Shown: positions 1-11,290, counted from the first letter of the stretch. The stretch: 64,000 nt of DNA from Lolium rigidum (GCF_022539505.1 NC_061510.1:92706292-92770291); one strand, 5' to 3'. A program made the numbers and translations. The notes: generated by a model from the letters alone, not told the origin.

Positions 1-662
1 TATTGATGTGATCTATTCCTCCTTTCGTAGTGTGAAGGTGACAAGTGTGCATGCTATGTTAGTACTTGGTTTGGTTATGTTGATCTGTTATGCACTCTAA
101 GGTTATTTAAATATGAACATCGAATATTGTGGAGCTTGTTAACTCCGGCATTGAGGGTTCGTGTAATCCTACACGATTAGTGGTGTTCATCATCCAACAA
201 GAGAGTGTAGAGTCTAGCATCTATCTATTTATTCCGTTATGTGATCAATGTTGAGAGTGTCCACTAGTGAAAGTATGATCCCTAGGCCTTGTTCCTAAAT
301 ATCGCTATCGCCGCTTGTTTACTCGTTCTCATCGCATCCGTACTTCCTGCAATATTACCACCATCAACCACACACCAGCAAGCACTTTTCCGGCGCCGTT
401 ACTACTGCTCATATATATTCATACCACCTGTATTTCACTATCTCTTCGCCGAACTAGTGCACCTATTAGGTGTGTTGGGGACACAAGAGACTTCTTGCTT
501 TGTGGTTGCGGGGTTGCATGAGAGGGATATCTTTGACCTCTTCCTCCCTGAGTTCGATAAACCTTGGGTGATCCACTTAAGAGAAACTTGCTGCTGTTCT
601 ACAAACCTCTGCTCTTGGAGGCCCAACACTGTCTACAAGAATAGAAGCTCCCGTAGACATCA
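1..662 (-). mobile_element. LTR of a gypsy-type retrotransposon, cut by the window edge
   Basis: Read on the minus strand, the sequence opens with TGATGTCTACGGGAGC at 662 and runs out of the window at position 1. It carries phrases familiar from long Triticeae gypsy LTRs, but the family name is not certain. Its start lies exactly where homology between the left LTR element (663-4753) and the complete copy at 48390-55065 breaks off. It has therefore inserted into the internal part of that older element. ORFs of up to 160 codons here look fortuitous. The other end and the target-site duplication lie outside the window. Confidence 0.75.
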
Positions 663-2268
663 AAGACGAACATGCATAGCAACTCACATGATATTCAACA
701 AACGTGTAAAAAAGTTGATGGCGTCCCCAGAAACATGGTTACCGCTCAACAAGCAACTTATTAAGAAATAAGACACATAAGTACATATTCTTCACCACAA
801 TAGTTTTTAAGGCTATTTTTCCCATGAGCTATATATTGCAAAGACAAATAATAGAATTTTAAAGGTAGCACTCAAGTAATGTACTTTGGAATGGCAGAGA
901 AATACCATGTAGTAGGTAGGTATGGTGGACACAAATGGCATAGTTTTTGGCTCAAGGATTTGGATGCACGAGAAGAATTCCTCTCAATACAAGGCTAGGC
1001 TAGCAAGGTTGTTTGAAGCAAACTCAAGTATAAAAGGTGCAGCAAAGCTCACATATGAACATATTGTAAGTATTATAAGATTTTACATTGTCTCCTTGTT
1101 GTTCAAACACCTTAACCAGAAAATATCTAGACTCTAGAGAAACTAATCATGCAAACCAAATTTTAACAAGCTCTGCGTAGTTATTCATTAATGGGTACAA
1201 AGTACATGATGCAAGAGCTTAAACATGATCTAAATGAGCACAACAATTGCTAAGTATCACATTATTCAAGACATTATACCATTTACCACATGCAGCATTT
1301 TCTGTTTCCAACCATATAACAACGAATGAAGTAGTTCAACCTTCGCAATGAACATTAAGAATAAAGCTAAGAACACATGTGTTCATACGAAACAGCGGAG
1401 CGTGTCTCTCTCCCAAACAAAGAATGCTAGGATCCGACTTTATTCAAACAAAAACAAAACAAAAACAAACAGACGCTCCAAGTAAAGCACATAAGATGTG
1501 ACGGAATAAAAATATAGTTTCACTAGAGGTGACCTGATAAGTTGTCGATGAAGAAGGGATGCCTTGGGCATCCCCAAGCTTAGATTCTTGAGTCTTCTTA
1601 AAATATGCAGGGATGAACCACGGGGGCATCCCCAAGCTTAGACTTTTCACTCTTCTTGATCATATTGTATCATCCTCCTCTCTTGACCCTTGAAAACTTC
1701 CTCCACACCGAACTCAAAACAATCTCATTAGAGGGTCAGTGCATAATTCATATATTCAGAGGTGACATAATCATTCTTAACACTTCTGGACATTGCACAA
1801 AGCTACTGAAAGTTAATGGAGCAAAGAAATCCATCAAACATAGCAAAACAGGCAATGCGAAATAAAAGGCAGAATCTGTCAAAACAGAACAGTCTGTAAA
1901 GACGAATTTTTTTGAGGCACCAGACTTGCTCAGATGAAAATTCCAAAATTGAATGAAAGTTGCGTACATATCTGAGGATCACGCACGTAAATTGGCAGAT
2001 TTTTTTAAATTTTCTACAGCAGGGGCGGCTCAATTTCGTGACAGCAAGAAATCTGTTCCTGCGCAGTAATCCAAATCTAGTATTGACTTTACTATCAAAG
2101 ACTTTACTTGGCACAACAATGCAATAAAATAAAGATAAGGAGAGGTTGCTACAGTAGTAACAACTTCCAAGACTCAAATATAAAATAAAAGTGCAGAAGT
2201 AAAATAATGGGTTGTCTCCCATAAGCGCTTTTCTTTAACGCCTTTCAGCTAGGCACAGAAAGTGTGAA

Positions 2269-2913
2269 TCAAGTGTTATTATGAGATGAAGCATCAACAG
2301 AGGGGTTTGGAGTTCTCTCAACTATGCATTGTATCTTATCTATGTAAGTTTCAGAGGCTCCTTTTTCATTACTCTTAGGCTTGCTATTTTCATCAAACAA
2401 ATTTTCAGGAACAGGCCAACCGTAGTTATTTTCTAGAGCTTCATGCATTCCTAGGAGCTTACAAGGTATTATTGTCTTAATCTCCCCTTCACAATTAACT
2501 TTATTAGTGTATTTTAATCTATCTTTTTCCATTTTTTCAAGGGTACTAGCAAAGTTGGTATAAGAGCCAAGCATCTTATATTTAATAAAGACTTTTCTAG
2601 CCTCTCTTGCTACACCACCAAATTCTTTAAGAAGGGTTTCTAAGATAAAATCTTTCTTTTCTCCTTCCTCCATATCACAGAGTGTAAGAAACATATGTTG
2701 AATTATAGGATTGAGATTAACAAATTTAGTTTCCAACATGTGTACTAAAGAAGCAACAGCAATTTCATAAGTAGGAGCAAGTTCTACCAAGTGTCTATCT
2801 TCAAAATCTTCAGCTATACTAACATGAGTGAAAAAATCTTCTATATTATCTTTCCCAATGATAGACCCTCGTCCTACCGGTATGTCTTTTAGAGTGTACT
2901 TAGGAGGAAACAT
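2269..2913 (-). CDS. Gag-like ORF of a non-autonomous LTR element (214 aa)
   Basis: An open frame of 214 codons, starting at the methionine before FPPKYTLKDIPVGRGS. An earlier in-frame Met 12 codons upstream gives a longer version. I prefer the inner start because it matches the start and length of the homologous ORF at 50230-50874 exactly. The protein is mostly helical and charged. It shows no zinc knuckle, protease or polymerase motif. Shared blocks with the right copy include HLVELAPTYEIA and NLNPIIQHMFLTL. A capsid-like role is inferred only from its position just inside the 5' LTR. The frame has stayed open although the element has been broken by another insertion. Confidence 0.7.
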   Translation of the reverse strand: MFPPKYTLKDIPVGRGSIIGKDNIEDFFTHVSIAEDFEDRHLVELAPTYEIAVASLVHMLETKFVNLNPIIQHMFLTLCDMEEGEKKDFILETLLKEFGGVAREARKVFIKYKMLGSYTNFASTLEKMEKDRLKYTNKVNCEGEIKTIIPCKLLGMHEALENNYGWPVPENLFDENSKPKSNEKGASETYIDKIQCIVERTPNPSVDASSHNNT

Positions 2914-3130
2914 GTTGAAATAAACAAAAGATAAATAAAGTAAATGCAAGTAACTATTTTTTTGTGTGTTTTTGATATAGAGAACAAGACAGTAAATAAA
3001 GTAAAACTAGCAACTAATTTTTTTGTGTTTTTGATATAAGAGCAAACAAAGCAGTAAATAAAGTAAAGCAAGACAAAAACAAAGTAAAGAGATTGGATGT
3101 GGAAGACTCCCCTTGCAGCGTGTCTTGATC

Positions 3131-3148
3131 TCCCCGGCAACGGCGCCA
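3131..3148 (-). other. Primer-binding site, tRNA-Asp type
   Basis: On the minus strand the 18 bases read TGGCGCCGTTGCCGGGGA. This is complementary to the 3' end of plant tRNA-Asp(GUC), ...CCCCGGCAACGGCGCCA. The site lies 11 bases inside the LTR end at 3160, as expected for minus-strand DNA priming. The tRNA sequence is recalled, not searched. Confidence 0.8.
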
Positions 3149-3159
3149 GAAAAAGAGCT

Positions 3160-4753
3160 TGATTGCGTGTAATACACACGTCCGTTGGGAACCCCAAGAG
3201 GAAGGTGTGATGCGCACAGCAGCAAGTTTTCCCTCAGTAAGAAATCAAGGTTATCGAACCAGTAGGAGTCAAGGAACACGTGAAGGTTATTGGTGGCGGA
3301 GTGTAGTGCGGCGCAACACCAGGGATTCCGACGCCAACGTGGAACCTGCACAACACAATCAAAGTACTTTGCCCCAACGTAACAGTGAGGTTGTCAATCT
3401 CACCGGCTTGCTGTAAACAAAGGATTAGATGTATAGTGTGGATGATGATGATTGTTTGCGTAGAACAGTAAAGAACAATTGCAGTAGATTGTATTTCAGA
3501 TGTAAAGAATTGGACCGGGGTCCACAGTTCACTAGTGGTGTCTCTCCCGTAAGATAAATAGATGTTGGGTGAACAAATTACAGTTGGGCAATTGACAAAT
3601 AAAGAAAGCATAACAATGCACATACATATATCATGATGAGTACTATGAGATTTAATCAGGGCATTACGACAAAGTACATAGACCGCTATCCAGCATGCAT
3701 CTATGCCTAAAAAGTCCACTTTCAGAGTTATCATCCAAACCCCTTCCAGTATTAAGTTGCAAACAACAGACAATTGCATTAAGTATGGTGCGTAATGTAA
3801 TCAACACAAATATCCTTAGACAAAGCATCGATGTTTTATCCCTAGTGGCAACAGCACATCCAAAACCTTAGAGGTTGTTGTCACTCCCCCAGATTCAATG
3901 GAGGCATGAACCCACTATCGAGCATAAATACTCCCTCTTGGAGTCACAAGTATCAACTTGGCCAGAGCCTCTACTAGCAACGGAGAGCACGCAAGAATAC
4001 AAACAACATATATGATAGATTGATAATCAACTTGACATAGTATTCAATATTCATCGGATCCCAACAAACACAACATGTAGCATTACAAATAGATGATATT
4101 GATCATGATAGGCAGCTCACAAGATCTAACATGATAGCACAATGAGAAGAAGACAACCATCTAGCTACTGCTATGGACCCATAGTCCAGGGGTGGACTAC
4201 TCACACATCGATCCGGATGCGATCATGGCGATGAAGAGACCTCCGGGAGATGATTCCCCTCTCCGGCAGGGTGCCGGAGGCGATCTGCTGAATCCCCCGA
4301 GATGGGATTGGCGGCGGCGTCTCAGTAAGGTTTTCCGTATCGTGGCTCTTCGTACCGGGGGTTTCGCGACGAAGGCTTTAAGTAGGCGGAAGGGCAGGTC
4401 AGGGGGCGTCACGGGGGCCCCACACGCTAGGGCCGCGCGGGCCCCCTCTAGGCCGCGCCGCCCTAGTGTGGCGGCGCCCCGTGGCCCCACTTCGTATCTC
4501 CCTCGGTCTTCTGGAAGCTTCGTGGAAAAATAAGCCCCTGGGCGTTGATTTCGTCCAATTCCGAGAATATTTCCTTACTAGGATTTCTGAAACCAAAAAC
4601 AACAGAAAACAGCAACTGACTCTTCGGCATCTCGTCAATAGGTTAGTGCCGGAAAATGCATAAATATGACATATAATGTGTATAAAACATGTGAGTATCA
4701 TCATAAAAGTTGCATGGAACATAAGAAATTATAGATACGTTTGGGACGTATCA
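3160..4753 (-). repeat. 5' LTR of the left LTR element
   Basis: A 1594-bp LTR on the minus strand, from TGATACGTCCC at 4753 to ...ACGCAATCA at 3160. The right-hand element has LTRs of 1603 and 1601 bp with matching content. A GC-rich leader lies at about 4240-4530, followed by AT-rich sequence. Open frames inside it (for example 4192-4533 and 3234-3779) are LTR shadows, not genes. Confidence 0.85.
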
Positions 4754-5298
4754 ACAGGGCATGAGAAGTGGACTTTCATTTGAATTTTAGCTCTTTATTT
4801 ATGAATTATATTTGTATTTGAACGTTGTTGTTCATTTGAGTGTAACAAAGAACTTAACATTATTTTATTGCAAGATTTTTATTATTTAGTACACGTACAA
4901 GTAAGAACGGACTAAAATGTGTCGGGCTGCTGGGGCAACCAATGATCCAAACAGATCAAACGGCATTTTATTGTCCGCGACCTGACCCAAACGGGCCGAA
5001 ATAGACACTTTTTTTGTTCGAAATGTGTCGGACCGCTAGAGGACTAGAGGGCCATCTCCAGTGGCGCGATCCATCCGGTTCAGGGCTGTTTGAAATGGTC
5101 CGCGTGGACATGAGGAGCGTGCGCGCGGTGCGACCCAAGCGGACCGACTTGCACGTACCCATCCATCCACCAAATTTGGGACGCGGATGCGTCAGGCCGG
5201 ACAGTTCGGGCATCCTCCCACGTCCTCCCCTAAACCAGACAGTTCCCTCCAAAAACCCCTCTACCAAAATTTGGCCAACGGGAAAGGAAGAGGAAGCG
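4754..5298. other. Flank of the LTR element; no gene
   Basis: AT-rich sequence up to about 4980, then GC-rich DNA containing a phrase typical of transposon termini in grasses (a GGCCATCTCCAGTGG-like stretch at about 5050). It probably belongs to the DNA element that carries the NAM-associated gene remnant downstream. I could not pair terminal repeats with confidence. Confidence 0.4.
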
Positions 5299-6935
5299 AT
5301 GGATCTTGCCGCCACACCTAATGCGCCGTTTGTTGCCGGCGCGGCCACCAAGAAGCTGACAAGGACAAAGAAGCTTGCCAAGGATCTAATGTTGGACGAG
5401 TGTCATGTCGAGTCGGTGGAGCGCGCCGGTCGGAGAGGACGCCAGAGCTCGGGCAACTACCGCCAAGCTCGAAGACCAGCGACAGAAAGAGAACGACCAC
5501 ATCCTCATTGTGCGGGCCAAGGCCAACGGCAACATGCTGGCAAAGAAAGCCGCCCAACATGCATTCATGATGATGAAGATGGGGGCGCTGAACATGGCAT
5601 TTAGAAAATGTGTGGTTATCACTCTAGTTGTCGGCCATATTGTGGCTAGCGCGTGGTTGACCAGCTCGGTCACATCGACGTTGAGCGGCCGGCCTCTTCT
5701 TCAACCTAGGACACTAGGCCTGCATACGCCATCCCATGATAGTGTTGTCAGCTCCTGGCTCGGAGATCCTTGGTTGACATCGTCGGAGATGTCGGGGCAA
5801 GGAATTAACCTCAACCACGCTCATGCGGCTGGAGACACAATACCGACATCGACATCGACGAAGAAGCAACAATGCATTAGTGACGCCAATATGCCAACAC
5901 CAGCCAACTCGTTAATGACTGGAAAACTTCCATCGGCTAGCAAGACATCATTTCTTTTCCATTGGCACCGCTAGGCTTTCCCTTTGAAAGTTGGTTGTGT
6001 CTACGGCTTGTCATGGCTAATTTGTGTGTAGGTATTCATAGAGAATAATGGCGAGGGCATCATGCATGACATGATCAATAATGGTGGCTATAAGGATGAT
6101 GGCTTGTACATTCGAGATGAGATTCAATATGAGGAGACTCGGCAAGAGGGCTACTCCATTGACAATCAACCATTTTTTTTTGGAACGATGGCTTCTCCTG
6201 GGCGAGGGTATCACCCAAGCCACAGTCGCAACACTAGCCGTGTCACTTGTCGCGACAGTTGCTGACGACAAGAAGGTGAGCCAAAGGACTGCGAACTACA
6301 CTAACAAGGAGGACATGTTGCTATGTCGTGCTTGGCTAGAGATTTTCGAAGATCCACTTTGCAGTGCCGAGAAAAAGGAATTTGTATATTGGCGATGGGT
6401 GGGTAAGTACTTCCATGAGTATAGGAAGTTCCCCCAAAACCGCCTTTTATAGTGATCGAAAAGATCTCTCCATTTCAAAAGATGGGGCTTCGATCATCCA
6501 TGCCAAGTGTACAAAGTTCCAAGGATCGTTCGAGACGGTGAAGAGAAAAGCAATTAGCGGGTTCTCGGCAGTTGACATGGTAAAACCGCTAAGTCTTTTC
6601 TCTATGTACACTCCACATATGTTGTCCATATGTGGCCAAGTGTAGAATTTGTCATTAATTATTGTCCACATGTGCAGGTTATGCACGCTTTGGAGCACTT
6701 CAAGTCGGCCAATGACTACAATTAAGGCTTTTACATTGAGCTAGGGTTAAATATTGATTAATGATATCAAGAAGTGGCAAACTAGTTCTGCCCTTTTGAG
6801 AAAACTCGAGGATTCAAAGAAGAAGGGTGGCAATACATAAAAGGACGGACCATCGACGTTGAAAATGATGACATTGGCGACTCTAAAACCGATGAGCCAT
6901 GCAGTGGTGGCGTGCCCGCTGCCCTGTAGGGTCTC
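5299..6935 (+). pseudogene. Decayed NAM-associated (Myb/SANT-like) transposon-type gene
   Basis: Three frames must be combined to follow the protein. The N-terminal part opens MDLAATPNAPFVAGAATKK at 5299. A helical stretch around 5470-5590 includes LEDQRQKENDHILIVRAK. The best-preserved block lies at about 6270-6440 and reads YTNKEDMLLCRAWLEIFEDP, then WRWVGKYFHEYRKFP. This has the pattern of the SANT-like and NAM-associated proteins spread with plant PIF/Harbinger-type transposons. After a frameshift near 6450 the line continues with GSFETVKRKAISGF, then an in-frame stop, then a KKKGGNT...KDGPSTLENDDIGDSKTDEP tail up to about 6930. Several stops and frameshifts make it non-functional. The family assignment rests on pattern recognition. 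Confidence 0.6.
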
Positions 6936-7255
6936 CAGAAAATCTTACATCCACACTATATAAATTCCGTATTTTTTGAGCTATCGAGCTTTATTGAACC
7001 AGTCAGTGTTATCTCAAAATCAGCTTAGTTTTCAATCGAGCTATACTAGACACTCATACTCGCCTCATTTATATGCAGCCGCATCTTAAGTCAAGCTAAA
7101 AGATGAGTTGATCTCGTCCGCTCGTGAGTCTTTAGCCGGTAGTCGATCAACAACCTTAGGTTTACTCAACATGAATCAGTGTTGGACCAAGATGAGCTCA
7201 TTTTCTAGTCGAGCGACACCATACTTGGCTAATTTCTCTTAAAACTTAAGGCCTC
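6936..7255. other. Intergenic; nothing recognised
   Basis: About 320 bp of mixed composition with no open frame longer than 60 codons and no repeat termini that I could pair. It separates the NAM-type remnant from the LTR that begins at 7256. Confidence 0.4.
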
Positions 7256-8143
7256 TGATGTCGAGGGTACTCCTTGGCAATGCCCTCCGTAAGGGTCTTA
7301 GGGTAGATGGAATCCTGTAGGCTGACACGAGACATCGGTTATCAAACAAGCGGGGAGAGCTATTTACCCATGTTCGGGGCCCTCGATGAGGTAAAACCCT
7401 TAGAGGTCGTTTGGAAGCCAGGCTTTCATTTCGTTTGTAGCATTTCGAAATGAATACATGTATTCATTTCATTTACATTGTAATTTCAGAAATGGACACT
7501 TGTTTGGTTGTCACAGGAATTGCAAATGATAGCAGAATTCAATATTGAATTTGTAAATGGCTTCCATAGAGAAACGCAAATGATAGGTTTCAGCTTGGAA
7601 TCGTGTTTACCCATGGTGTCATTTTGCTGGATTTCCTAAATGAAATGACAGCCCAATTCTGTGGCAACCAAACAGCCCACCTACGGAATTCCAAAATGAA
7701 TTCCAGGATTCCAGGCCCAAATGATGGATACCAAACGACTTCTTACGTCCTGCCTGTCTGATCTTGATTATGAAAATATCGGGTTACAATTGGGTGCCGA
7801 AGGTTTCGGCTATGATCTCGTCGAGAGACTAAGTTCTGCAGGAACCTAGCTCTAGACTTGCGATGGCTATGATTACTAAGATTGCGTGTGTCCTTGGCAG
7901 CCCCTCTCATGGCCCTTATATTGGGAGCCTAGTCTCGAGAGATTTGTCCGGGTACGACTAGGTTACAAAGAGCCCTAGTTCTAAACTTTCCTTATATTCT
8001 TCGTCTCCTTGTCTTGTTCTTCAAGAATTCTTCCTTGGAACCGACGTAGCAGCCCACCTGGCCTTCGAGTGCCTTCATGGGCCCCTAACTAAGCCACAAG
8101 AGGTAGTGCAACATTAGTTACCCGAAGGGTAATGCCCACATCA
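7256..8143 (+). mobile_element. LTR, solo or truncated, of a gypsy-type element
   Basis: The segment opens TGATGTCGAGGGTACTCC and ends GGTAATGCCCACATCA, the TG...CA form of an LTR. Its internal phrases (for example the GTTCGGGGCCCTCGATGAGG block at about 7373) are familiar from Triticeae gypsy LTRs. The 5 bp on each side (GCCTC and TCTGG) do not match, so a clean solo-LTR insertion is not proven. A 340-bp Tourist-like MITE sits inside it at 7403-7742, so the LTR is the older insertion. Confidence 0.6.
7403..7742. mobile_element. Tourist-like MITE inside the LTR
   Basis: A 340-bp element bounded by GAGGTCGTTTGG and CCAAACGACTTC, which form an imperfect terminal inverted repeat. It is flanked by the 3-bp direct repeat TTA (7400-7402 and 7743-7745). 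A TTA duplication is the signature of PIF/Harbinger (Tourist) elements. It has no coding capacity. It splits an LTR whose two halves read smoothly together once the element and one TTA are removed. Confidence 0.8.
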
Positions 8144-8774
8144 TCTGGCCCGGCTTTATATATAAATCCATGATCGGCACCCACATAGTTTGGAAACAAC
8201 TCACACCACATAGAATGAAAAAAGATAATTCATTACAAATCATCCATGGTCACCCCAACCACCAAGAGCTAGGGGAGAGCTACAACTCAACTCACGCACA
8301 CTGAAGAGGCTCAAATCAAGAAGTGGTAGCTCCGTCTTCAGTCCGTAGTGACGCATGTAGTCACCTAACCTCGCCCAGCACCTCATCCAATATCGGCATG
8401 TCCTTCAGTCTGACCTGAAACCTCCACAGCTGCAAGTGTAAACACATTTGGAAGAAGGCATCAGCCGGATTGCCTATGCACTTTCCTTCAATAGTCAGTT
8501 TATTGCGGATATTTCATAACGTCCAAGCAGTACCTAAACCTATCGTCGAAGTGGTAAGACGCCTACTTAAACCTGATGGTGGACGTCTACTTAGATCCAA
8601 AAGCAATGTTCAGCAGCCCGTAGAGGCCAACATTACAGTTACGTAGGTATGCACGAAAGCAAGTGTTCAACAACCTCCTGAGGCCAGCACAACAACAACA
8701 ACAACTTCACAAAGCAGATAGAGAGAACAAGAAGACAAGCTTAACAGCGAGGATCAACATAAGGGCCCTGGCGA
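8144..8774. other. Intergenic; nothing recognised
   Basis: About 630 bp between the LTR and the B3 remnant. It contains a CAACAACAACAAC run near 8690. No coding segment or repeat boundary could be supported. Confidence 0.4.
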
Positions 8775-9135
8775 TGCTTCTTGCGGCTCTAGATGCTCGA
8801 AAAGGAACTCGCCTTCTTGTACACGTCGACCTGGAAGCCGTCATAGACAGGGGTGACGACGAGCGTGACGTCGACCTCAAGCTCAATCTTACCAGCGAAC
8901 TCTCTCCAAGACTTGATGAAGCCGATGCGTTCAGCCTTTCACTAGATCTGCACCTTGTGCTCGCCGCGCTCGCCCATGTACAAGGTCACCTTCAGTGGCA
9001 GGCCATTGTTTTTGAGCTTGTACTTCTTGATCAGGAGCTGCTCCATGGCGGACGGCACGCGACGAGGGCACAAAGTTTGTGGCTCTCTAGCTGCATGAAG
9101 AACGCAGGCAGCCGATGCCTGGGACCGTGCCCCGG
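8775..9135 (-). pseudogene. Decayed B3-domain (REM-type) gene fragment
   Basis: On the minus strand, fragments in different frames line up in the order of a plant B3 DNA-binding domain. First comes LPAFFMQLESHKLC at about 9130-9090. Next is MEQLLIKKYKLKNNGLPLKV with LYMGERGEHKVQI at about 9047-8960. Two stops follow, and then RIGFIKSWREFAGKIELEV at about 8935-8880, ending FQVDVYKK. The F-x-K-x-W-R-E-F...L-E-V core is characteristic of B3 domains. Stops and at least one frameshift make it a pseudogene. The plus-strand 164-codon ORF over the same DNA is a shadow. A second broken B3 gene lies at 55093-55571. Confidence 0.55.
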
Positions 9136-9370
9136 GTTAGCAGGACGCCCGACGTGAACCGTAGGCTCGGTGACCTCCCGGTGGTCTTCCATGAACCCTT
9201 CACTGGCGTCCCGAAGCTGCACCCAGACGGCAATGTTCTGTGCCTCCCCTATGGGCCCGTCCGGGAATGTTTCCAGGAAGAGTCAGTTTTGCAGATGCAA
9301 TGCAAATGACAAGAGTGAGCTGTAGTTGGCATGGTGAGATCCAATGGCATGCTTGTCATTTCCATGTCGA

Positions 9371-9450
9371 TGCACAAGTTCAACATCACAATGCTGATGC
9401 ACAAGCTCAACATCACCATGCCAATGACAAGCTCAACATCACCATTCCAA
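9371..9450. repeat. Three tandem copies of a 27-bp unit
   Basis: Units beginning TGCACAAGTTCAACATCAC, TGCACAAGCTCAACATCACC and TGACAAGCTCAACATCACC follow each other at 9371, 9398 and 9425. The wider region 9300-9640 is rich in CAT and ATC words (for example CATTCATCCTACTCATCAT twice near 9510). It looks like simple-sequence drift rather than coding DNA. Confidence 0.75.
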
Positions 9451-9650
9451 TGGCATTGCCATGTCGGCGCACATTGCCAATGACATGAGTCGGATCTACA
9501 TTCATCCTACTCATCATGCCATTCATCCTACTCATCATTGACATGATTATGACTAACATGCAATGCTTTCTGACTAACATCCAACCCACATTGATATCAA
9601 TCCGATCTACATTGACATCAATCCGACAATGGGATGGAGATCAAGCGGGC

Positions 9651-10287
9651 CCGTCAGAGGAGGAGGCCGCGCTGCGGCGCCGGCATGTGGTCCACGAGGT
9701 CACACACCAAATTCAGGAGGAGGCGGAGGTGGAGCCGGAGCAGCGATCGGGGGACGGGGTGCTGATGGAGCAGACGGTTGCCGGCGAGTACGGAGTCGGC
9801 CGGAGGGCGGCGACGCAACATTGGGAGAAGCCGGACGGGGCTGGCCCCATGGCATCAGCGCGTGCATCGGAGTAGAGGCGAACCTCGTCGGAGACTCCAT
9901 CTCCCGGCTGGAGCCTTTTGCACCTGCCACCATTGTCGCCGCCCTAGCTGAAGCAAACCCTAGGTTGCGGGGCTGAAAAACCCACATCGCGGGATCCACC
10001 GATCGAATCCCGGTGGCTTGTGGTGCGGCCACGCCCATCCCGACGGACCTCGGAAGCGACCGGAGACAACCGATTCAACACCAGTACTCAACCGGGATCG
10101 ATCTACGCCGCCGCATCGCGGCCGTCTGCCTCGTACTCCCGGACGATGCGCAGCTGCACAGGGTTTGGCCGGTTGACCGTAGGGCCTGCTCGGGATCCGT
10201 CAGCGCTGGGGCCAAAGGAAGCGAAGGAAGCGAGGAGGCCATGGGCGGTGGTTGATGGGACGTTGGCATGTGTCATTGGGGGAGTTG

Positions 10288-10291
<4 letters not shown>
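9651..10291. other. GC-rich stretch with short ORFs, no recognised gene
   Basis: High-GC sequence open in several frames on both strands. Examples are 9700-10038 on the minus strand, with a proline-rich end, and 9629-9976 on the plus strand, with glycine runs. None carries a domain I recognise. The composition resembles a captured 5' gene end or the GC-rich part of a transposon. I do not call a gene. Confidence 0.35.

Positions 10292-10332
<41 letters not shown>
10292..10332. repeat. (GA)n microsatellite
   Basis: About 20 uninterrupted GA dinucleotides. The run creates false Glu-Arg or Ser-Leu repeat ORFs in three frames. Confidence 0.95.
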
Positions 10333-10336
<4 letters not shown>

Positions 10337-10809
10337 GTGAACCGGTGACTGGAATGGGGAGAGAGGGCCGAGAAAACACGGTGTCTTCCGTGCTTCACTA
10401 CATGTGCAACCATTTCACACCCGCGTGCAAAATTCGACGACAACGGAACAAGCTGGCTGGATACGGCTGATTCAGGCATTGCTTCCGAACCTATCCCATG
10501 AATGCTTTAAGAACTAGTTGGATCACAACACGAAAGGTCTTCCGGGCAACAAATCACCCATTTTTTGCTAGCATGATGCTAGCCAAAGGACCTGTAGGCT
10601 ACCAAACCGGACCTAGTTGTTTTTTCCCACCTATACTCGACACGAATCTACCCCATGCGTCAAACATCTACGTTCTGGTGGCTTGATGGGGAAAGGCAAA
10701 AACATACGTCTACCAAGTGAAGGCAGCGAACGGTAGTATTCCAGCTGCAGTCACGACAACCACCGAGTCATAGATAAATGCTGCTGCTGGATCAGCTTAG
10801 TTTTAAGGA
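10333..10809. other. Intergenic up to the Helitron insertion site
   Basis: No coding segment supported. The last base, A at 10809, is the 5' half of the AT dinucleotide into which the left Helitron inserted. The matching T is at 17501. Confidence 0.5.
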
Positions 10810-11128
10810 TCTCACGGTATGATTGCTGCACTCCCATGGAGCTCTCACAGCGCTTTGGATTTTGGGCCGTCCGATCGAGCTGACGTGGCGCGATCTCGGC
10901 CGTCGTTCCGTTCAGGGCGTTGAGGCCCTCCCACAGACCCACTTTTTATCCACGGGTCCTGTGAAGCCCGCTCGGCCCAGACTCTCCCGTCGCGCGTCCC
11001 TCTAGCCAGCCGCCGCTCGCAATCCCCAATCCCATCGCGGTCGATTCGCCTCCTCCCCCCCACCTTCTTCCTCACGCGCTCAGCCTCCACCTCCGGCCTG
11101 TCTCTCGAGCTTCGTATCCTCCACCCCC

Positions 11129-11290
11129 ATGTCCTTCTCCTCTACCACGTTGAAGATCCTTGCTGGCGGGAGGTGCACGGACCACCACCGCCGCACCGCC
11201 GAGCTCCGCCATGGAGTTCCATGGCCCGCCGCTGATGGAGACGGCGGCGAGGTGGCCTTCACCGATCTCCTCAACGCCAGCGACATCTAG
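11129..11290 (+). CDS. Short ORF at a captured gene start (53 aa)
   Basis: ATG at 11129 follows a GC-rich, leader-like stretch (10860-11120) that resembles a plant promoter and 5' UTR. The peptide opens MSFSSTTLKILAGGRC and ends FTDLLNASDI before TAG. I do not recognise the family. In the reverse copy the same frame is shifted by one extra G (in the GACGGGCGGCG stretch), so at least one copy is altered. It is best read as a captured first-exon fragment. Whether it is transcribed cannot be seen. Confidence 0.35.
   Translation: MSFSSTTLKILAGGRCTDHHRRTAELRHGVPWPAADGDGGEVAFTDLLNASDI

Larger units (their letters stand above)
663..4753 (-). mobile_element. Truncated non-autonomous LTR retrotransposon (Sabrina-like)
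   Basis: This is an inverted, partial copy of the element seen complete at 48390-55065. In minus-strand order it has a 5' LTR (4753-3160), a primer-binding site (3148-3131), a 214-residue gag-like ORF (2913-2269) and internal non-coding DNA down to 663, where a second LTR element has inserted. No reverse transcriptase, RNase H or integrase reading frame is visible, so the element looks non-autonomous. Its LTR differs clearly from the right-hand copy, so the two are not recent duplicates. The family name is from memory of Triticeae repeats. Confidence 0.85.

Noticed and set aside
1803..2222. 139-codon minus-strand ORF in the left LTR element
   Set aside because: It lies downstream of the gag-like ORF and is not kept open in the right copy, so it is non-coding interior.
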